Below, in pieces: positions 15,256 through 23,961 of a stretch of DNA of 38,444 nucleotides; the stretch's first letter is position 1; each line of letters begins with the position of its first letter. This stretch comes from Planctomycetota bacterium (GTDB lineage: Bacteria; Planctomycetota; SZUA-567; H5-PLA8): NCBI GenBank assembly GCA_026184295.1, contig JAHCJK010000035.1, forward strand, positions 1-38,444. The letters run 5' to 3'. The position numbers were made by a program, and so were the translations under genes. A model generated the notes under the pieces. That model worked only from the letters and a program-made list of their open reading frames with translations, was not told where the DNA came from and ran no database searches.

Positions 15256-18090
15256 CTACTTCTCGAGTTCGGCGAGGGCCTGCTTGACCCATTCGGGATC
15301 GAGCACGCCCTGGATGTGGAGTTCGGTGATCTTGATCTTGGTCCCGCGGGAGTAGATCGTCCCGTGGCCGGACCATTCCTCGGGGATGTCCTTGCGCTTG
15401 CGGTTGTCGATCTCCCAGGTGCCTTCGCGCGCGGACCACTTGTCGCCTTCGCGCGTCAGCGAGAAGACGTAGTCCTTGCCCGTGTCGTACGACCAGTTGT
15501 AGCGGATGTTCGAGTTGCCCGAATTCTCCGACATGCGGATGCCGATGCCGCGGTTGTTGGGGCCGTTGTTGTTGTTGAAGTTCCCGCCGCCGGCCCCGCT
15601 TCCGCCCAGGGAAAGCGAGATGAAGCGCCCGTTGCCGGCGTCCCCGCGGTCGCGCAGGGCCAGGCCCGCCTGATCGTTTACTTCCTCGAAGGTCATCTTG
15701 GCGACGATGCGGAAGTTCTGCCCGCCCAGGAAGCGCCCTTTGTTCACGAAGAGCTGGTAGTTGCGCCCGCCGCCGGTCATACGCAGCGCGCCGTCCTTGA
15801 TCTCCCACTTGTCGCCGGGATCGGCGGTGAAGTCCTTGGCCTGCTCGGGGTCGGTGAAGTCGTAGCCGATGTCCACGTGGCCCGGCGTCGCGCTGAGCGA
15901 GAGGACCTTGCCCTTGAAGAGCTGCGCGGCGGTCTTGGGCTTCTCGAACTTGATCACGGGCGTCTTCGGGGCGTCCTTGGGAGCCTCCTCGGTCTTGGCG
16001 GCCGCCTGCGGGTCGGCCTTGGGTTCCGCCTTCGGCTCGGGCTTGGCCTCGGTCTTTTCGGGGCTGACCGAATCGAGCATCCTGCGCCAGGCGCGCGTGA
16101 GGCCGATCTGGCCGTGCGTGTGGGCCTCGCGCAGCAGCACCGCGCCGCCCGCGAGGTCGCCCTGGTAGAAGAGGTAGAAGCCGCGCTCCGCGTGGTTGTC
16201 GTTCTTGGCCTGGATCCCGGCAATGCCCAGGCGCGCGGCGGCGGGCACGTCGGCCCACTTGAAGCTCATGCTCACGCCCTTGCCGACCGCCAGGTCGAAG
16301 CCCGTCTCGGTCACGCGCGAGGCGACGCCGCTCTGATCGCCCACCTGCACCTGCTTGCCGTCCAGCGTCTCGCGCGCCGTGGCCAGGATCTGCGAGACCT
16401 GGCGCACCAGCGCCACAGCCGTCTCGGCCAGCGCGGCCGTCTCGGCCTCGCCGTTGGCCTTGCGGTACTGCTCGATGGCCTTCACCGCGTCCTGGAAGCG
16501 TTCGGCTTTCAGGTGCGTGGCCAGGCCTTCAAACAGGGCATCGGCGAGGGCCTGCGGGTCCTCGGCCACCTTGCGCGGTTCCTTCACGCGCGGGCGGGGC
16601 GCCTCGCTGGGATTCGCCGTGGTGACGTCGATCGCGTCCGGATTGGGCTGGAGGCCGACGGGATCGTCCGAAGGCGCGGGCGCCTTGGGGTCGGGCGTCT
16701 TCTCTTCGGTCTTGGCCGGCGCCTTGGCCGGCTGGGTGGGCGCCGGGCGCGCGGGCGTCTCGTAATCGGCCGGCGGCGGAGGCGCGGGGCGCGGGCGCTG
16801 CGTGGACGTGCGCGAACCGCCGCCGTTCAGGACCACGAGCAGGATCGCTAGGCCGGCAACGAGCCCCAGCGCGGCCACCAGCCCGCCGGTGACGTCGGTC
16901 TCGCGGCGGCGGCGGGTCAGGCGCGGGGCACGGAAGGAAGTCTGCGAGATCTCGTCCATCGCGGGCGGCGTGTCGCGCCCCGGGCCCTTGGCGGGGGCCG
17001 CCTTGCCCGCGGGCTGCCGCGAGGAACTGGCCTTCTCGGCCGCGGCCTTCAGTTCGTCGGCCAGGGTCTGGCCGTCCTTGTAGCGGTCCTTGGGATCCTT
17101 CTGCAGCAGGCGCGTCACGATCTGGGCGGTGGCCTTGCTCAGTTCGGGGGCCTCGTCGCGCGGGTCGGGCGGAGCCTCGGCGACGTGCTTGGCCATGATC
17201 ACCGCGCCGGTGGGCCCTTCGAAGACGTGCTTGCCCGTCAGCAGGTGGTACAGCGTCGCGCCCAGCGAATACAGGTCGGTGCCCGGCGTCAGGTCCGACT
17301 TGCCGCGCGCCTGTTCGGGCGAGATGTAATACGGCGTGCCGACGGCCATGCCGGCGGTGGTCAGGTTGGCGTCCTCGTCCACGCGGGCCGAACGCGCCAG
17401 CCCCAGGTCGGCGAGCTTCGCCTGGCCTTCCTTGTCGATCAGGATGTTCTCGGGCTTCACGTCGCGGTGCAGCAGGCCGTGCGTGTGCGCGTGATGCAGG
17501 GCCAGCGCGACCTGCCGCGTGAATTCCAGCGCTTCCTTTTCGGGCAGTTTGCCGCCGTTGCGGTGCAGACGCCCGCCCAGGGACTCGCCCTCCACGTACT
17601 CCATGGCGAAAAAGTAGACGCCGCGGTCGCTCCCGACGTCGATGCCCGCCACGATGTTCGGGTGGTTCAGGCGCGCCACCGCGCGGGCTTCGCGGATGAA
17701 GCGTTCGCGGAATTCGGCGTCCTTGGCGAGGTTCGAGGAGAGAATCTTGAGGGCCACGGTCCGTTCGATGCCGCGCTGGCGGGCCTTGTAGACGGCGCCC
17801 ATGCCGCCTTCGCCCAGCTTGGAGACGATGTCGTAATCGCCGATGCGGTTGGTCTTGGTGTCCGCGGTCTGCCCGCTGAGGATGCGCTTGACCTGGTCGG
17901 GCGTCAGGTAGCCCTTCTTGACCAGAATATCGCCCAGGCGTTTGCGGAAGCCGGCCTTGGCCGCCGCCCGCTGCACGCTGACGGCTTCCTCCAACTGTTC
18001 GTGAGATATAAATCCCAATTGAACGGCAATCCGGCCGAACCGGTCCTGGACCTGGGGAGGCGCGCCAAGGGTTGGAGTTTCTTCAGCCAT
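15256..18090 (-). CDS. Membrane Ser/Thr kinase with N-terminal MshEN-like repeats and C-terminal lectin-like domain
   Basis: This 944-residue receptor-like Hanks kinase starts with two 24-residue motifs, 17-40 and 51-74, of the form R-(L/F)-G-x4-x2-G-x(6)-(L/V)-x6-Q, as in MshEN/GspE N-terminal domains. The kinase domain is about 86-350: glycine loop KLGEGGMGAVYKA (91-103), Lys115, HRDVKPEN (208-215, Asp210), DLG instead of DFG (228-230) and GTPYYISPEQARG (251-263). A single membrane helix (about 402-421) separates cytoplasmic kinase and outside regions. Pro/Ala/Lys-rich linkers and a helical repeat-like part (about 495-650) follow. The last 200 residues resemble a LamG/DUF1080-type beta-sandwich (WEIKDGALRMTGGG, then FRIVAKMTFEEVNDQAGLALRD). 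The gene is monocistronic and convergent with the ATP-cone gene. Confidence 0.93.
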   Translation of the reverse strand: MAEETPTLGAPPQVQDRFGRIAVQLGFISHEQLEEAVSVQRAAAKAGFRKRLGDILVKKGYLTPDQVKRILSGQTADTKTNRIGDYDIVSKLGEGGMGAVYKARQRGIERTVALKILSSNLAKDAEFRERFIREARAVARLNHPNIVAGIDVGSDRGVYFFAMEYVEGESLGGRLHRNGGKLPEKEALEFTRQVALALHHAHTHGLLHRDVKPENILIDKEGQAKLADLGLARSARVDEDANLTTAGMAVGTPYYISPEQARGKSDLTPGTDLYSLGATLYHLLTGKHVFEGPTGAVIMAKHVAEAPPDPRDEAPELSKATAQIVTRLLQKDPKDRYKDGQTLADELKAAAEKASSSRQPAGKAAPAKGPGRDTPPAMDEISQTSFRAPRLTRRRRETDVTGGLVAALGLVAGLAILLVVLNGGGSRTSTQRPRPAPPPPADYETPARPAPTQPAKAPAKTEEKTPDPKAPAPSDDPVGLQPNPDAIDVTTANPSEAPRPRVKEPRKVAEDPQALADALFEGLATHLKAERFQDAVKAIEQYRKANGEAETAALAETAVALVRQVSQILATARETLDGKQVQVGDQSGVASRVTETGFDLAVGKGVSMSFKWADVPAAARLGIAGIQAKNDNHAERGFYLFYQGDLAGGAVLLREAHTHGQIGLTRAWRRMLDSVSPEKTEAKPEPKAEPKADPQAAAKTEEAPKDAPKTPVIKFEKPKTAAQLFKGKVLSLSATPGHVDIGYDFTDPEQAKDFTADPGDKWEIKDGALRMTGGGRNYQLFVNKGRFLGGQNFRIVAKMTFEEVNDQAGLALRDRGDAGNGRFISLSLGGSGAGGGNFNNNNGPNNRGIGIRMSENSGNSNIRYNWSYDTGKDYVFSLTREGDKWSAREGTWEIDNRKRKDIPEEWSGHGTIYSRGTKIKITELHIQGVLDPEWVKQALAELEK

Positions 18091-18409
18091 GGAGGTACCG
18101 CGGTTCGCGTAATGCCCTTTCGAAGCACTATGTTACGCACTTTGTAGTGCACCAAGGGTGGGCCGTCAACTAATTCTTTTGGTACGGCCCTAACATGTTC
18201 CACCGTCCAGACCTTGGGACGGCACACGATATTTATTGCAAAAACCTAGCCAACAAGGAGATAGCGCGCTCGTTTAGGAGTAACCTACTTCTAATTAATG
18301 TTTGGCGCTCGTTTTGTGTTTCCAATAATCAAATAAGATTGAGCAACGTGCTCCCAAGCGGGCACGCCGCTATCCTGGACCTTGGACACAAAGTGCTTTC
18401 AGCGGGAGG
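18091..18409. other. Intergenic region, partly AT-rich
   Basis: These 319 bp separate the LolA-like gene from the kinase, both on the minus strand. Two small inverted repeats are visible upstream of the kinase: GCACTA/TAGTGC (18125-18130 and 18145-18150) and GGGCCGT/ACGGCCC (18160-18166 and 18184-18190). The stretch 18220-18330 is unusually AT-rich and is the likely place for the kinase promoter. I see no gene. Confidence 0.5.
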
Positions 18410-19210
18410 CTATTTGTTGCCGGGCTCGTCGTCGGCGATCTTCTCTTCGACCTTGGCGCTCTTGGCGACCAGGTCATCGACGAAGTCCTTCGCGTCGATC
18501 TGTTCGAGCACCTTGAACTCGTCGTACTCTTCGTAGACCGGTTCGCCGTGGCCTTTCTTGGGCTGGTAGGCGATCGAGTTGAGGAAGGGCGCGCCTTCGT
18601 TCAGCTTCGCTTCGACCTTTTCCCACGGCAGGCTGATCTTGGCGCCCGCCGAGGGCGTCAGCACCAGGCGCAGCAGCGCGGACTTGTCCGCGCCCTGGAA
18701 GGTCCGGTAGACGGCGATGTCGAAGTATTCCTTGAGCACCGCCAGGTCCACGGTCATCGCGCCGCGCAGGAGCGCCAGCTTCTTGGGGGCCTTGCCGAAG
18801 TCCTTGACCGTCACCTTGCGGGTGGCCATGTTGAATTCGCGGTAGATCGTCCCGTCGAGCTGGCGGAAGAGGTGCGCGTTCGGCGGGCCGTCCATGCGGA
18901 CGTACATCTTGTCCGGGCGCTGCAAGACCAGCGAGCCGCCGGTCATCTGGTCGCCCAGGAGTTCGTCCTTGACCAGGCGCTTCACGCGCGCCTTCAGGCA
19001 CGGGGTCTTGGCGAAGTACTCGCCGATGGCCTTCAGCGCCGCTTCGGCGTCGGCGCCTTCCAGCTTCTTCTCGACGCCCGCTTCCTCGGGCTTCTCTTCC
19101 TTTTTGGGTTCCTCGGTCTTGGCCGGTTCGGGCGGCTCGGCGGCCGAAACGCCGGCCCCGAGGCATGCCGCCAGGGAAACGAGGGCCAGCAGGATCGCGC
19201 GCAAGGTCAT
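18410..19210 (-). CDS. LolA-like periplasmic lipid/lipoprotein carrier
   Basis: This 266-residue exported protein is of the outer-membrane lipoprotein-sorting (LolA-like) type, predicted to shuttle a lipid or lipoprotein across the periplasm. The ATG at 19210 is chosen because a perfect AAGGAG lies 7 nt upstream. A signal peptide covers about 1-23 (MTLRAILLALVSLAACLGAGVSA). A Glu/Lys/Pro-rich linker (24-45) leads to the LolA-like fold: helix AALKAIGEYFAKTPCLKARVKR, strand GGSLVLQRPDKMYVRMDGPP and DGTIYREFNMATRKV, ending with an acidic helix. It is the last gene of a likely operon with the MMPL transporter 106 bp upstream. Assignment rests on fold-like order of strands, not on a strict motif. 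Confidence 0.78.
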   Translation of the reverse strand: MTLRAILLALVSLAACLGAGVSAAEPPEPAKTEEPKKEEKPEEAGVEKKLEGADAEAALKAIGEYFAKTPCLKARVKRLVKDELLGDQMTGGSLVLQRPDKMYVRMDGPPNAHLFRQLDGTIYREFNMATRKVTVKDFGKAPKKLALLRGAMTVDLAVLKEYFDIAVYRTFQGADKSALLRLVLTPSAGAKISLPWEKVEAKLNEGAPFLNSIAYQPKKGHGEPVYEEYDEFKVLEQIDAKDFVDDLVAKSAKVEEKIADDEPGNK

Positions 19211-19316
19211 ATCGGGCTCCTTAGGGTATGGGACGCCACCCAAGGCCGGGTATTCGAAGATTTCGTGTCTACGGGTGTGCGTAAGATGCAGGAAGTTCCG
19301 GCGGATGCAACTGGGT

Positions 19317-22076
19317 TCAGTCGTCCTTGCGCACGCCCATGCCGATGTAGGACAGGATCGCCGGCAGGACCACCAGGGCCCCGAAGAGCGCCCCGACGTA
19401 CCCGAGGTTGGCCGCCCAGCCGAACGAGATCAGCCCCGTGTAACTGCCCCAGATCATCGAGCCGAACCCCGCCAGCGTCGTCAGCCCGCACAGGATCACG
19501 CCGCGCCCGGTCTCGGAGACGACCTGGAAGAGGTCCGGGCGGCGCGAGGAGTAGATGTCGGTGACGATGTAGACGCCGTAGTCGATGCCCGAGCCGATCA
19601 GGATCGGGAAGATCATCAGGTTGACGTAGTTGATCGCGAAGTCCCAATCGTTGATCTGCGCGACCACCACGCCCGCCAGCACGAAGAGGAACGAGAAGAT
19701 CAGCGGCACCGCGGCCAGCGCGGCGCGCTTGAACGAACGCAGCGAGACGATCAGCAGGATCACCACGCCCGCGGCGACCACGGCCGAGATCCATTCCATG
19801 TCGAAGAGCAGGCTGCGCTTGAGTTCGAAGCCGACCATGCGCCCGGACGTGACCCGCACCATCCCGCCGCCCGACGCGGGCGCCTGCAGCCGTTCGGCCA
19901 GGGCCTCGCCCCAGGCTTCGGTGAATTCCAGCTCCTTGGGGAAGTACTTGTTCACCAGCCGCACGCGCGGCCCGCCCTCCGGGCCGGCGTCGATGCGCGC
20001 GTACAGCGAGAGCATCGGGCCGAGCGGGCCCTGGAGGACCTCCGCGAGGGTCAGCGGTTTGGCGTCCCCGAAGGTCTTGCCGGTCTTGTCGAGGTTCTCG
20101 AGAAACTGGGCGAAGAAATCCTCCGGCTCGATCCTGGGGAAGAGTTCGCGGGCGGCGTCGAGAAAGCGCTGGCGCATCGCGGCCACGTCCAGCGACTTGA
20201 GCGCGGCGAGCGCCGCCTTCTGCTGCCGCGGCGAGGGGACGTAATTGGAGATGCCGCCCGAATAGCGCAGGTCGCCCTGGGCCAGTTCGGGGGCCAGGCG
20301 CGCGGCGGCCTCCTCGGCGGCGGCGAAGGCGGAGGCCTCGTCGGGCCCCTCGGTGACGACGTTGATGTCGGCGAAGGCGCGCCCGAAACGCTGCTCGATC
20401 TTCGAGCGCAGCGGGATGGCCTTGATGTTCAGGCTGCGCAGGTTGCCGAACTCGGCGTCGAAGCGCACGCCCAGCATGCTGTCCGGCCCAGGGTCGGGCC
20501 CGAAGACGATCAGGGTCAGCGCCACCGAGGCGGCCAGGACGCCGGCCAGCAGCCCGATCCACGCACGCTTGCGCTTGCCGTGGAATTTGCCCAGCACCAC
20601 CGTGCTGCGGCGGATCGTCGCCGCGACCTTCACTTCGCCCTGCCCGCTGCGCGACAGCAGCGCGGGAAAGACCGTGACCATCGCCACGGCCGAGACCAGC
20701 AGGCCCAGGCCGGCGAGGAGGCCCAGTTCCGCGAGCCCGCGGAAGTGCGTCGTCGCGATGCCGAGAAACGCGGCCACCGTGGTCATGCTCGCGGCGAAGA
20801 CGCTGGAGCCGCAGCGGCGGATGGTCTCGTGGATGCCTTCGGCGGGCCCGAGCCGCGCTTCCATGCGCAGCGCCTGGTAGGTCGTGTACAGGTGGATGCC
20901 GTAATCGACGCCCATGCCCAGCAGCACGCAGGTAAAGCCCGCGCCCATCACGCCGATCGGCCCGTGCAGCAGCCAGGCCAGCGTAAGCGTGACCAGGATC
21001 GCGAGCCCCATGGTCAGGCCGATGTCCACGGCCAGCCAGAGGCGCCGGTAGACGAGCAGGAAGAGGCAGAGCACCGCGACCACAGAACTGGCCGTCGTCG
21101 AGAGGATGTCCCAGCGCAGGCTCATCTCGTTTTCGGTCGTGATCGCGTGCAGGCCCGTGTAGCCGACGGAGAGGCTGGGCGCGGCGTTTTCGCCCGGCGC
21201 GTATTCGGTGAACGTCTCCTTCAGCGACGTGGAAAGCTTCGGCGCCGGCGTGCGCGCGCGGAAGGCCTGGATCGCGCGGTTCTCGGCGTCCTTGCAGGCG
21301 GCCATCAGCGCCTTGTCGAAGGCGATCTTGTTGGGGCTGACCACCGGGCGCGCCAGCACCAGCAGCATGCTGTTGTCGGGGCTGATGACGTACCCGCCCG
21401 CGTTGGCGTCCACCTGCAGGCCCTGCCCGCCCGCGCGGCGCTTGCGCGCGTCTTCCGCGATGTCCGACAGCTTCAACGGGTCGGCCATGAGCTTGCGGTA
21501 TTCGACGCTCATCGCGTCCGCCCCGCGGCGTTCCTCGGCGAAGGTCTTCAGGCGCGCGCGCAGTTCCCCGGGCTCGAAGGCCTTGCGGATCTGCTCGACG
21601 TCGCGGACGTCCAGGACCGCGGTGGGGTGTTCCTGGGCGAGCTTGACCAGCGACTTCTTCAAATCCTCGCCGATGCGGCATTCGACCTGGCGCAGCCAGG
21701 GCTCCTCGGGCGTCTTGTCGTCCACGCCGGGCAGGGGCTGGCCGAGCCCGATCTTCGCGAACTCCTTCGCGAGCAGGTCGCCGAAGGCCTTCAGTTCCTC
21801 GACGCAGACCGGGTCGTGCCTGGCCTCGTCGGTGATGGAAATGGCGGTGATCAGGACGTCGCCGCCGAAGTCTTCGCTCAGTTCGCGGGTGGTGCGGAAG
21901 CGCGGCAGGTCGTCGGAGACCTGGTTGAAGATGTTGGCGTCGAGATGGGCGAGCAGCCAGGCGGAAGGCGGGAGGCAGAGCAGCCCGACCAGCGCCGCGC
22001 CCGCCAGGACGCGCCGCGGATGCTTGGAAACCACCGCCCCCCAGCGGTCCATGAAACGGTCGAGGCGATTCGACAA
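19317..22076 (-). CDS. MMPL/RND-superfamily lipid exporter (HpnN-like)
   Basis: This 919-residue transporter has the internal two-fold symmetry of the MMPL/RND superfamily, which moves lipids and hydrophobic molecules from the inner membrane outward by proton motive force. TM1 is about 23-45, then a large periplasmic domain runs to about 325, followed by five TM helices with the motif LGMGVDYGIHLYTTY. After a short basic loop the pattern repeats: one TM, a second periplasmic domain, and five TMs with IGSGIDYGVYIVTD. The Asp in each G-x-D-Y-G motif is the expected proton-relay residue, and both are present. The frame opens with TTG at 22076; the ATG at 22052 is an alternative. It lies between a LolB-like lipoprotein and a LolA-like protein. 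Similarity to hopanoid transporter HpnN is plausible but not proven. Confidence 0.9.
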   Translation of the reverse strand: MSNRLDRFMDRWGAVVSKHPRRVLAGAALVGLLCLPPSAWLLAHLDANIFNQVSDDLPRFRTTRELSEDFGGDVLITAISITDEARHDPVCVEELKAFGDLLAKEFAKIGLGQPLPGVDDKTPEEPWLRQVECRIGEDLKKSLVKLAQEHPTAVLDVRDVEQIRKAFEPGELRARLKTFAEERRGADAMSVEYRKLMADPLKLSDIAEDARKRRAGGQGLQVDANAGGYVISPDNSMLLVLARPVVSPNKIAFDKALMAACKDAENRAIQAFRARTPAPKLSTSLKETFTEYAPGENAAPSLSVGYTGLHAITTENEMSLRWDILSTTASSVVAVLCLFLLVYRRLWLAVDIGLTMGLAILVTLTLAWLLHGPIGVMGAGFTCVLLGMGVDYGIHLYTTYQALRMEARLGPAEGIHETIRRCGSSVFAASMTTVAAFLGIATTHFRGLAELGLLAGLGLLVSAVAMVTVFPALLSRSGQGEVKVAATIRRSTVVLGKFHGKRKRAWIGLLAGVLAASVALTLIVFGPDPGPDSMLGVRFDAEFGNLRSLNIKAIPLRSKIEQRFGRAFADINVVTEGPDEASAFAAAEEAAARLAPELAQGDLRYSGGISNYVPSPRQQKAALAALKSLDVAAMRQRFLDAARELFPRIEPEDFFAQFLENLDKTGKTFGDAKPLTLAEVLQGPLGPMLSLYARIDAGPEGGPRVRLVNKYFPKELEFTEAWGEALAERLQAPASGGGMVRVTSGRMVGFELKRSLLFDMEWISAVVAAGVVILLIVSLRSFKRAALAAVPLIFSFLFVLAGVVVAQINDWDFAINYVNLMIFPILIGSGIDYGVYIVTDIYSSRRPDLFQVVSETGRGVILCGLTTLAGFGSMIWGSYTGLISFGWAANLGYVGALFGALVVLPAILSYIGMGVRKDD

Positions 22077-22163
22077 AAAGTTTCACCCGGCCGGACGTCG
22101 AAAAATCGGCGTTCGGCGTTTTGCGTGGTCCTTACGATCCTGCACGGAATACGGCGGCGGCGC

Positions 22164-23069
22164 CTATTCCCAAAGACTCTTGCCGCTGCCCAGTTGTTCG
22201 CCGAGATTGAGAACCTTGACGTCCTCGGGCGGCTTGATCCGGAACTTCTCGTCGTCGATGGGCGTGTTGGGAATCAGCTCTTCGACGTTCATCTCCAGGC
22301 TGCGGCTCTCGTCGGCGGGAATCAGGGTCACGCGCCCCGGATACGGCGGCGTGCGCTTGAGTTCGCCGGCCGTGGGACCGGGGAAGCGGTAGTCTTCGTA
22401 CTTGATGCGCCCGACGCACTTTTCCGCGCGGCTGAAGACTTCGACCAGATCGGCCACGGGCTGTTCCATCGAGATGTGGACCTGCCGGACGCAGCGCCAG
22501 TTGATCCCCGGGCGCTCGTAGACCTTCACGACCTCGTGGCCGTGCTCGAACCCGCCGCGGCGCTGCGTATCGACGTTGGCGACCTCGGTCGTCCAGGCGC
22601 GGGGGAAGAAGAGATCGGGCATGTTGCCGGCGTGGGCCAGCAGCGAGAGTTCGCATTCGGTGGCGGCGAGCAGGTCCTTTTTGGTGCCGCGAAAGAAGCG
22701 GTTCTTGCGCGGCAGCCACAGGTCCACTTCCTCGCCGTGAATCGCCAGGTCCATGATCGCCGTTTCGTTGTAGCGGATCTGCAGGCGCAGGTTGCCTTCC
22801 TTGTCGCCCAGGTAGACGCCGTTCAGGCCGACGTGCTTATCTTTGACGTGATCGTGGAGAATGATGTTGGTGCGGACGACGAGGCTCGTCACGGCGTAGC
22901 GCCGTTCGTCCATCTCTTCCATCACCTTGACCAAGCTCGGCCGGTCGTAGGCAATGGGCGTGGGATCGGGCAGCCTGCGGTTGGCATCCGCAGCGCACCC
23001 GCTCAGGAGCAGCAGCAGGCCGAAGCCGGCCGACGCCTGAACCAGTCCTTTCCATCCATTGAGGAGCAT
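22164..23069 (-). CDS. LolB/DUF4292-like lipoprotein
   Basis: This 301-residue predicted lipoprotein has a lipobox LLSGC with the lipid-accepting Cys25, after a hydrophobic stretch (14-24). AAGGGA lies 4 nt before the ATG at 23069. The mature part follows the LolA/LolB-type beta-barrel order: helix SLVKVMEEMDERRYAVTSL, strands GVYLGDKEGNLRLQIRYN, MDLAIHGEEVDLWLPRKNRFFRG, and later HGHEVVKVYERPG and GRIKYEDYRF. It probably sits in the outer membrane, or in the inner membrane depending on sorting, and accepts or hands over cargo of the MMPL transporter 87 bp downstream. The family label is inferred from this layout; it could equally be a general lipoprotein of unknown fold. Confidence 0.75.
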   Translation of the reverse strand: MLLNGWKGLVQASAGFGLLLLLSGCAADANRRLPDPTPIAYDRPSLVKVMEEMDERRYAVTSLVVRTNIILHDHVKDKHVGLNGVYLGDKEGNLRLQIRYNETAIMDLAIHGEEVDLWLPRKNRFFRGTKKDLLAATECELSLLAHAGNMPDLFFPRAWTTEVANVDTQRRGGFEHGHEVVKVYERPGINWRCVRQVHISMEQPVADLVEVFSRAEKCVGRIKYEDYRFPGPTAGELKRTPPYPGRVTLIPADESRSLEMNVEELIPNTPIDDEKFRIKPPEDVKVLNLGEQLGSGKSLWE

Positions 23070-23535
23070 AGCTTCCCTTAAATTTACACACTCTTACAAA
23101 TGTTGGCAAGGCTTTGGACAGCGTACATCCGTGTTTCGGGATAACTTATGGATGTCCCGAACGCCTCCGCCTTCACTTAAAAGGTAGTATCGTCCCATAC
23201 GCGTCCCGGGGCACACTCCTAATTGCCCCATAAGACGCGTTCTTTAAAGACGTTGCAAGGTATCGCCACGTGCCAGGTTCCTAGTCATGGGACGAGCCAA
23301 GCGCCTCGTGCATTAGGGCGCTTTCGCGCGGCCCGGCAGCGCACCTGCGCACTGAATTTCACGCCTCGCGGCGCTTTGAAGTCACATCGCGCAATGCCCT
23401 CCGTCTATACCCTCGCAGCAAGTCCGGATGACTCCCACCGAACCTCGAGCAGCGTGCGAGGCGGGCGGCCACGTGGCCGCCGGCGCGAAGGTTCGTGTCG
23501 GTGCATCCGAAATCGCAAGCTAGAAGGAGCATCCC
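23070..23535. other. Divergent intergenic region
   Basis: These 466 bp lie between the lipid-transport operon (leftward) and a small exported protein (rightward). They contain short AT-rich tracts near 23078-23100 and 23170-23190 that may hold promoters for both directions, and an 18-bp palindrome near the rightward gene. The open frame starting at 23223 reads through into 23536-24020 in another frame and has no protein-like features. I see no additional gene. Confidence 0.5.
23464..23481. promoter_or_regulatory. Perfect 18-bp palindrome, possible operator
   Basis: GGCGGCCACGTGGCCGCC is a perfect palindrome without a loop, centred on CACGTG, 55-72 bp upstream of the start at 23536. A dimeric repressor site would look like this. 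No second copy was noticed in the window. Confidence 0.3.
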
Positions 23536-23916
23536 ATGACCCGAAGCGTTTCGCATCCCAGCCGGTTCTGGCCCACCGTCGCGCTCTGCGCGCTGGTCCT
23601 GTGCGGCTGGATGGCCTTCACCCACGGCGGCCCGGAAGCCCGCGCGGACAACGGCGGCGCGACGACGGCCGGCATCATCTCCCTGATGGGCACCAGCCCG
23701 GTCAACGAGCACCTGTTCATCGTGGACACGAACAACAAGACCATCCTGCTCTACGAAGTGCGGAACGCGGCCGATCTGAACTTCGTCGCCGGGCGCAGCT
23801 ACGAATACGACAGCGAGTACCTCAACGCCACCCCGGGCAAGTTCCTGAAGTACAAGGCCGCGGGGCACGACGACGCGGTGGCCACCTACGTCGCGTCGAT
23901 CCTGAAGAAGAAGTAG
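23536..23916 (+). CDS. Small exported protein of unknown function
   Basis: This 126-residue protein has an N-terminal signal or anchor (basic start, hydrophobic 13-28, A-R-A at about 35-37). The start is well supported: AAGGAG lies 7 nt upstream of the ATG. The mature part contains H-L-F-I-V-D-T-N-N-K-T-I-L-L-Y-E and a Y-E-Y-D motif, reminiscent of short secreted planctomycete proteins in which a V-I-D-x-x-x-x-x-L-x-x-Y strand repeats once, but I cannot name a family. The C-terminus ends K-K-K. It is convergent with the hybrid histidine kinase (45 bp between stops). Expression alone from the 466-bp upstream gap is likely. Confidence 0.75.
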   Translation: MTRSVSHPSRFWPTVALCALVLCGWMAFTHGGPEARADNGGATTAGIISLMGTSPVNEHLFIVDTNNKTILLYEVRNAADLNFVAGRSYEYDSEYLNATPGKFLKYKAAGHDDAVATYVASILKKK

Positions 23917-23961
23917 GCGGCCAAGCGGGCGCGACCGGCGGCAAGGCCGGCGCGCCGCCGT

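Noticed and set aside
18894..23081. A 1395-codon open frame on the plus strand opposite the lipid-transport operon.
   Set aside because: It is antisense to clear LolA-like, MMPL and lipoprotein genes, its composition is Arg/Gln/His-rich, and it has no start context.
23081..23109. TTGCCA and TAAATT with a 17-bp spacer upstream of the lipoprotein gene (minus strand).
   Set aside because: Transcription would start about 5 nt before the start codon and exclude the good AAGGGA ribosome site, so it is unlikely to be the working promoter.
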